Made by a program: the position numbers and the translations under genes
In this document: in pieces, positions 60,179-64,000 of the stretch
Layout of the letters: each line of letters starts with the position of its first letter
Numbering within the stretch: the stretch's first letter is position 1
The notes under the pieces: model-generated
Told to the model about the DNA's origin: nothing
Database searches by the model: none
What the model saw: only the letters and a program-made list of their open reading frames with translations
Source of the DNA: Arthrobacter sp. zg-Y238
GTDB taxonomy: Bacteria; Actinomycetota; Actinomycetes; Actinomycetales; Micrococcaceae
DNA: 64,000 nucleotides
Direction: 5' to 3'
Assembly (NCBI RefSeq): GCF_024385525.1
Contig: NZ_JANFLU010000001.1
Location: 496,001-560,000 of the forward strand

Positions 60179-60466
60179 ATGCGCAAGGACGCTGACCAGC
60201 CGGTAATTCCCGGCGGTTCGGAAGCTGACCGGGCCGAGCAGTCGATGCCCGCGGTTCCCGGTGCGGGCGACGCCGGACCGGCCGGGGAAATCCACCGGGA
60301 CGGTTCCGAGGCGGACGGCATTGAGCAGGACATTCCCGCAGTTCCGGGCGCAGGCGACGCCGGACCGGAAGGAGAGGTCCACCCCGAGGGGTCAGAGGCC
60401 GACATCCTGGAACAGAAAGCGGACGTCCCGGGGAGCGACGAGGACTATCCTCCCGGGGACGGCTGA
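60179..60466 (+). CDS. Small acidic disordered protein with internal repeats
   Basis: The 95-residue protein is highly acidic and lacks hydrophobic stretches. It is made of three SEADxxEQ words (about residues 14, 43 and 72), separated by PAVPGAGDAGPxGExHxxG blocks with a period of about 29 residues. It is probably disordered. AGGAGG seven bases before ATG 60179 is a strong ribosome site, so it is a real gene and probably well expressed. The function is unknown. Confidence 0.75.
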   Translation: MRKDADQPVIPGGSEADRAEQSMPAVPGAGDAGPAGEIHRDGSEADGIEQDIPAVPGAGDAGPEGEVHPEGSEADILEQKADVPGSDEDYPPGDG

Positions 60467-60528
60467 TCCCGTTCAGCCAGTGCTTGGTAAGTGATTCCTC
60501 CGGGTTCTCAGATTCCCTGGGGTCTGAA

Positions 60529-60559
60529 TAATTCCCCCGTCGCGCAGCGGAGGGAATTA
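60529..60559. repeat. Short hairpin with a loop like family-1 repeats
   Basis: TAATTCCC (60529-60536) pairs with GGGAATTA (60552-60559). The loop and right arm read GCGCAGCGGAGGGA, close to the GCGCAGCGGAGGGA of the 10.7-kb hairpin. It may be a diverged relative or coincidence. Confidence 0.4.
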
Positions 60560-60633
60560 CACGCACCTTTCCCGGCCCGCAGCCACGTAGAATGGACGGC
60601 GGCAGAACGGACAACGGAAACAGCAGGTGCGGC

Positions 60634-61356
60634 GTGGATCTTTTCGACCCGGGGGCGGTGTTCGACGTCGTCGACCTCGCGGGTGTGCTCGCTAACGGAG
60701 TCCTCGGCGGCGCCGTGGCGCGGCAGCTGCGGATGGACCCGGTGGGCTTCCTGGTCCTGGCGCTCACCTCGGCGCTGGGCGGCGGCGTGCTGCGTGACAC
60801 CCTCCTGCAGGCAGGACCGCCCGTAGCGCTGACCAATCCCGCCTATCTCTTCACGGCCATCGCCGGCGCCGTCATTGCCTATGCCATCGAGCTCAAGGGC
60901 AAATGGGCCAACCGGTTCCTGATTGTGATCGATGCCTTCGCGCTGGGTTGCTGGGCCGCCACCGGCACGGCCAAGGCGCTGGGCCTGGGGCTGGAATGGC
61001 TCCCGGCCATCCTGATCGGCGTCGTCACCGCCGTGGGCGGCGGCATGATCCGCGACATTGTGGTGGGCCGGGTGCCTGCCATCTTCGGCGGCAACACCCT
61101 GTACGCCACCGGTGCCCTCGTGGCCGCCGTCGAAATGGCGATCCTCTACGATCTGGGCCTGCAGAACGTGGGCATGGGCGTGGCCATCGGGACCTGCGCC
61201 GTGCTGTGCACGGTGGCCCGCCGCCGCGGGTGGCGGCTGCCCGGGCCGGGGGAGTTCAGCGTCCGGCTCAGCCGGCGCCCGCGCACGGAGGACCGGAGAA
61301 GCTCGGGCCAGGGCTGGCCGCGGCCGAAGTTTTGGAAAACCCGGACCCGCCGCTGA
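60634..61356 (+). CDS. TRIC/UPF0126 family membrane protein
   Basis: The 240-residue protein has seven membrane helices in two triplets with GGG motifs (VLALTSALGGGVLRDTLLQ; VVTAVGGGMIRDIVVGRVPAIFGG) of the UPF0126/TRIC fold, related to trimeric cation channels. Substrates in bacteria are uncertain (K+ or glycine have been proposed). The start is GTG 60634 with AGGTG upstream; ATG 60592 would add 14 unconserved residues. The 3' end is followed by a 22-bp tandem copy. Confidence 0.83.
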   Translation: MDLFDPGAVFDVVDLAGVLANGVLGGAVARQLRMDPVGFLVLALTSALGGGVLRDTLLQAGPPVALTNPAYLFTAIAGAVIAYAIELKGKWANRFLIVIDAFALGCWAATGTAKALGLGLEWLPAILIGVVTAVGGGMIRDIVVGRVPAIFGGNTLYATGALVAAVEMAILYDLGLQNVGMGVAIGTCAVLCTVARRRGWRLPGPGEFSVRLSRRPRTEDRRSSGQGWPRPKFWKTRTRR

Positions 61357-61539
61357 CCCGTCCGCGACCCGCCGCTGACCCGTCCGGGACCTGTCCGGGG
61401 CCGCCAAGCGCTGAAGCGCTGCCGGCAGCCGCAATTCAGCTTTGCGGTAATTCGCCCCGGAAACCCCCTGAAACAAGAACAGACGCGGATTTAGTCCCGG
61501 AAATTCAGGCTTTCGCAGACTGGATTTGCAGGGAGTAGC

Positions 61540-62928
61540 GTGGCCAATATGAGTGCTTACAAGAGCGTAAATCCAGCCACCGGAGAAACCCTTCAGGAAT
61601 TCGCTGAAGCCACCGACGCAGAAATCAACCAGGCCGTCACGGCAGCCCATAAGGCCTTCGCCAGCTGGCGGAACGAGCCCGTGGAAAACCGCACCAAGGT
61701 CATCACCCGCGTTGCGGAACTGTACCGGGAACGCGCCGACGAGCTCGCCCAGCTGATTGCCCTCGAAATGGGCAAGCCGCTGCGCGAGGCGAAGAGCGAG
61801 GTTGCCCTCTCCGCCAACATCTACGAGTACTACGCCACCCAGGGCCCCGGCTTCATGGCGGACGAGCAGCTCGACGTCAAGGGCGGCGGCAACGCCGTGG
61901 TCCGCACCGAACCGGTGGGTGCCCTGCTGGGGATCATGCCGTGGAACTACCCGTACTACCAGGTGGCCCGCTTCGCCGGCCCCAACCTGATGCTCGGTAA
62001 CACCGTGCTGCTCAAGCACGCGAACAACTGCCCGCAGTCCGCCCTGGCGATGGCACAGATCTTCGCCGACGCCGGCGTGCCCGAGGGCGCTTATATCAAC
62101 CTGTTCGCCACCAACGAGCAGGCCGCGGACATCATCGCGGACGCCCGGATCCAGGGCGTTTCCCTGACCGGCTCCGAGCGGGCAGGCTCCGCCGTCGCCG
62201 AGGTGGCCGGCCGGAACCTGAAGAAGTACGTCCTCGAATTGGGCGGCAGCGATCCGTTCATCGTCCTGGACACCCAGGACCTCGACGCCACGGTCAAGGC
62301 CGGAGTCCTCGGCCGGATGGGCAACGGCGGGCAGGCCTGCAACGCCGCCAAGCGCTTCATCGTGATGGAGGACCTTTACGACGATTTCGTGGAGAAGTTC
62401 ACCGCCCGGATGTCCGCCATTGAACCCGGCGATCCGCTGCAGCCGGAGACCCGCTTCGGCCCGCTCTCCACGCAGGCTGCCGCAGACGGCCTGGTGGAGC
62501 AGATCCGCGACGCCGTGGACAAGGGCGCCACTCTGCACACCGGCGGCAGCCTGATCGACGGGCCGGGTGCCTTCGTACAGCCGACCGTGCTGACCGATGT
62601 CACGCCGGAAATGCGGGCCTTCTCCGAAGAGCTGTTCGGCCCGGCCGCCGTCATCTACAAGGTGTCCAGCGAGGAAGAAGCCATTGAACTGGCCAACAAC
62701 TCCCCGTTCGGTCTGGGCGGAGCGGTGTTCAGTGCCGACGAAGACCGCGCCCTGAACGTCGCCGACCAGCTGGAAAGCGGCATGGTCTGGATCAACGGCA
62801 CCTCCGGTACCCAGGAGGACCTGCCCTTCGGCGGCGTCAAGCGCTCCGGCGTGGGCCGCGAGCTGGGCCGCTTCGGCATGGCCGAGTTCGTCAACAAGAA
62901 GCTGATCCGCACCCCGCAGAAGCGGTAG
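61540..62928 (+). CDS. NAD(P)-dependent aldehyde dehydrogenase (succinate-semialdehyde type)
   Basis: The 462-residue ALDH has the active Cys267 (GQACNAAKR), general base Glu233 (LELGGSDPF) and coenzyme site MPWNYPYYQVARFAGPNL. Sequence style matches GabD/succinate-semialdehyde dehydrogenases (AAHKAFASWRNEPVENRTK at the N-terminus). AGGGAG five bases before GTG 61540 sets the start. A bidirectional terminator follows. The aldehyde used is not certain. Confidence 0.88.
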   Translation: MANMSAYKSVNPATGETLQEFAEATDAEINQAVTAAHKAFASWRNEPVENRTKVITRVAELYRERADELAQLIALEMGKPLREAKSEVALSANIYEYYATQGPGFMADEQLDVKGGGNAVVRTEPVGALLGIMPWNYPYYQVARFAGPNLMLGNTVLLKHANNCPQSALAMAQIFADAGVPEGAYINLFATNEQAADIIADARIQGVSLTGSERAGSAVAEVAGRNLKKYVLELGGSDPFIVLDTQDLDATVKAGVLGRMGNGGQACNAAKRFIVMEDLYDDFVEKFTARMSAIEPGDPLQPETRFGPLSTQAAADGLVEQIRDAVDKGATLHTGGSLIDGPGAFVQPTVLTDVTPEMRAFSEELFGPAAVIYKVSSEEEAIELANNSPFGLGGAVFSADEDRALNVADQLESGMVWINGTSGTQEDLPFGGVKRSGVGRELGRFGMAEFVNKKLIRTPQKR

Positions 62929-62941
62929 GTCCGGTAAAAAG

Positions 62942-62974
62942 AACCCGGGGCGGGTCTACCGCCCCGGGTTTTTT
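62942..62974. terminator. Bidirectional intrinsic terminator
   Basis: AACCCGGGGCGG pairs with CCGCCCCGGGTT, with T tracts on both strands (TTTTTT right, TCTTTTT on the minus strand). It serves the ALDH gene and the convergent substrate-binding protein, whose stop codon lies in the T run. Confidence 0.92.
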
Positions 62975-64000
62975 ATGCCTGCGAGGTTTTGAGGACGAAA
63001 CCGGCGTAGTCCGGTGCCTCTTCCACCAACCCGGAGTCGGTGTGGAAGGCCGACGCCACTTTGTAGGACTCCTCGGTGACCTTCGTGGAGGTGGCGATTT
63101 CCTTGGGCAGCAGGGCCACCAGCGCGTCCACGGTCTCCGGTTGGGTGTCCTTCAGATACTCGCCCAGGAGGGTCCGGGCCTTTTCCGGGTCGTCCTGGAT
63201 CAGTGCCAGCGACTTATCCAGTGCCCGGTTGAATCCGTCCACCAGATCCTGTTTGGCCTCGATCTGGGCACCCGTGCTGAACACTGCGCCGTGGATAGGG
63301 GACCGCAGGGTTTCGACATCGCCGCGGGTCGGCGAGATGTAGATGCTGCCCTCGCCTGCGGTTTCCACCTGTTGCCCGATCGGCTGGAAGAAACACAGCG
63401 CGTCTACCCTGCCGGCGGTCAGGGCGCCGATAGCAGCGGTGGCGGCGCTGCCGATGTTGACCATGGTGGAATCTGTCTGGGCGTTCTTGCCGATCTTCTT
63501 GAACAGGTACGTCATCAGCGCTTCTGTTCCGCTGCCCGGTCCGGTGATGCCGATCTGCTTACCCACCAGGGCTTCGATCCGTTCCTCCAGCGGTGCGTCA
63601 GCAGAGGGTCCGTCAAAGTTGTTCCCCACCACCACGTCCACGTAGTACTCGGTGACCAGGCCGCTGACCAGCTTCGCGTCGTCGTCGATCTTGTACAGAT
63701 TGAACGCGTCCGTAATGACGCCGGCGCCGAGATCGATGCTGCCGGACTTCAGGGCGGCAGCCACCTTGGCACCCGTTCCGAGCCGGGGGCGTTCTCCCAT
63801 GGTGACTCCTTCAGCGGTGAAGAAGCCCTCCTGCTCGGCTACGAACAAGGGGAAAAACGCGATCGAGTCGCTGATCTGGCCCACATTCAGCACTCCCGAA
63901 TCGGAGCTGCCGGCGTTGTTGGCGCAGGAGGCCAGGGCAGGGACGGCGGCGATGGCGGGAAGGACGAGCATCGACTTGAGCATGGTGCGTCTGGAGGGGG
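62973..64000 (-). CDS. ABC transporter substrate-binding lipoprotein, NMT1/SsuA-like (5' end missing)
   Basis: The frame continues past the right edge: the last visible residues are SRRTMLKSM, so the true start lies outside and forms a twin-arginine signal with lipobox LASC (Cys near residue 20 of the visible part). The mature protein has the NMT1/periplasmic-binding fold (SIAFFPLFVAEQEGFF; LGTGAKVAAALKSGSIDLGAG; VGKQIGITGPGSGTEALMTYL; ALTAGRVDALCFFQP). It would feed an ABC importer for sulfonates, nitrate, thiamine precursors or similar. Partner genes lie beyond the window. Confidence 0.85.
   Translation of the reverse strand, partial: PSRRTMLKSMLVLPAIAAVPALASCANNAGSSDSGVLNVGQISDSIAFFPLFVAEQEGFFTAEGVTMGERPRLGTGAKVAAALKSGSIDLGAGVITDAFNLYKIDDDAKLVSGLVTEYYVDVVVGNNFDGPSADAPLEERIEALVGKQIGITGPGSGTEALMTYLFKKIGKNAQTDSTMVNIGSAATAAIGALTAGRVDALCFFQPIGQQVETAGEGSIYISPTRGDVETLRSPIHGAVFSTGAQIEAKQDLVDGFNRALDKSLALIQDDPEKARTLLGEYLKDTQPETVDALVALLPKEIATSTKVTEESYKVASAFHTDSGLVEEAPDYAGFVLKTSQA

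Noticed and set aside
1-64000. Prophage, IS element or defence system
   Set aside because: No transposase, integrase, phage structural gene or known defence gene was found on either strand.

Overview
The window looks like a chromosomal segment of a high-GC actinobacterium, most likely a member of the Micrococcaceae close to Arthrobacter. The signs are the strong G/C bias at third codon positions, frequent GTG and TTG starts, many 1-4 bp gene overlaps, a mycofactocin-type SDR, a polyprenol-phosphate-mannose type GT87 glycosyltransferase, and a tmRNA whose tag ends in RTDFALAA. No prophage, insertion sequence, CRISPR array or replication origin was seen. Nearly everything reads as ordinary accessory metabolism, stress defence and transport.

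Layout. 1-7 kb (minus): the end of an aromatic meta-cleavage operon (FAH hydrolase, extradiol dioxygenase), a mycofactocin-type SDR, a GT87 glycosyltransferase, an acetyltransferase, a lipoprotein and a PadR/membrane-protein pair. 7-10.6 kb: a membrane protein, a MarR regulator divergent from an EamA exporter across a large palindromic operator, and a dihydrodipicolinate-synthase-like gene. 11.2-25.8 kb: a purine/urate catabolic island. XdhC, the FAD subunit and a fused 2Fe-2S/molybdenum xanthine dehydrogenase lie on the minus strand. On the plus strand, uraD, uraH, urate oxidase, a purine permease, a DUF6986 enzyme, allE and one polypeptide joining a hydroxypyruvate-isomerase-like barrel to an allantoinase form a tightly packed operon, followed by a CitE-like lyase. 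Together they would take xanthine to urate, allantoin and ureidoglycine, and feed glyoxylate onward. Allantoate amidohydrolase, glyoxylate carboligase and tartronate semialdehyde reductase are not in the window.

25.8-44 kb: RraA-like and dienelactone-hydrolase-like genes, a TetR/MFS efflux pair with an operator, UspA, a stress-type SDR, manganese catalase, an MHS transporter, CorA, a metal P-type ATPase with an iron-box-like site, IclR, DinB and a Cys-rich copper-binding-type protein. 44.2 kb: tRNA-Ala(CGC). 45-56 kb: acetyltransferases, an ABC exporter, a thioredoxin reductase, an Nramp manganese transporter with a palindromic operator, small membrane proteins, an amino-acid permease and an SMP-30 lactonase. 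56.7-64 kb: a kinase, two small membrane-associated proteins, tmRNA (ssrA), glucose dehydrogenase, a small repeat protein, a TRIC/UPF0126 channel, an aldehyde dehydrogenase and a truncated Tat-type lipoprotein of an ABC importer.

The least explained sequence is intergenic. One repeat family, built on a 19-bp module that forms long hairpins, occurs at 7.8, 10.7-11.2 and 27.0 kb. A second family with a unit of roughly 95-100 bp occurs as three copies at 31.0-31.3 kb and two copies at 55.5-55.7 kb. The latter pair is bracketed by a 24-bp direct repeat that duplicates the 3' end of the neighbouring gene.
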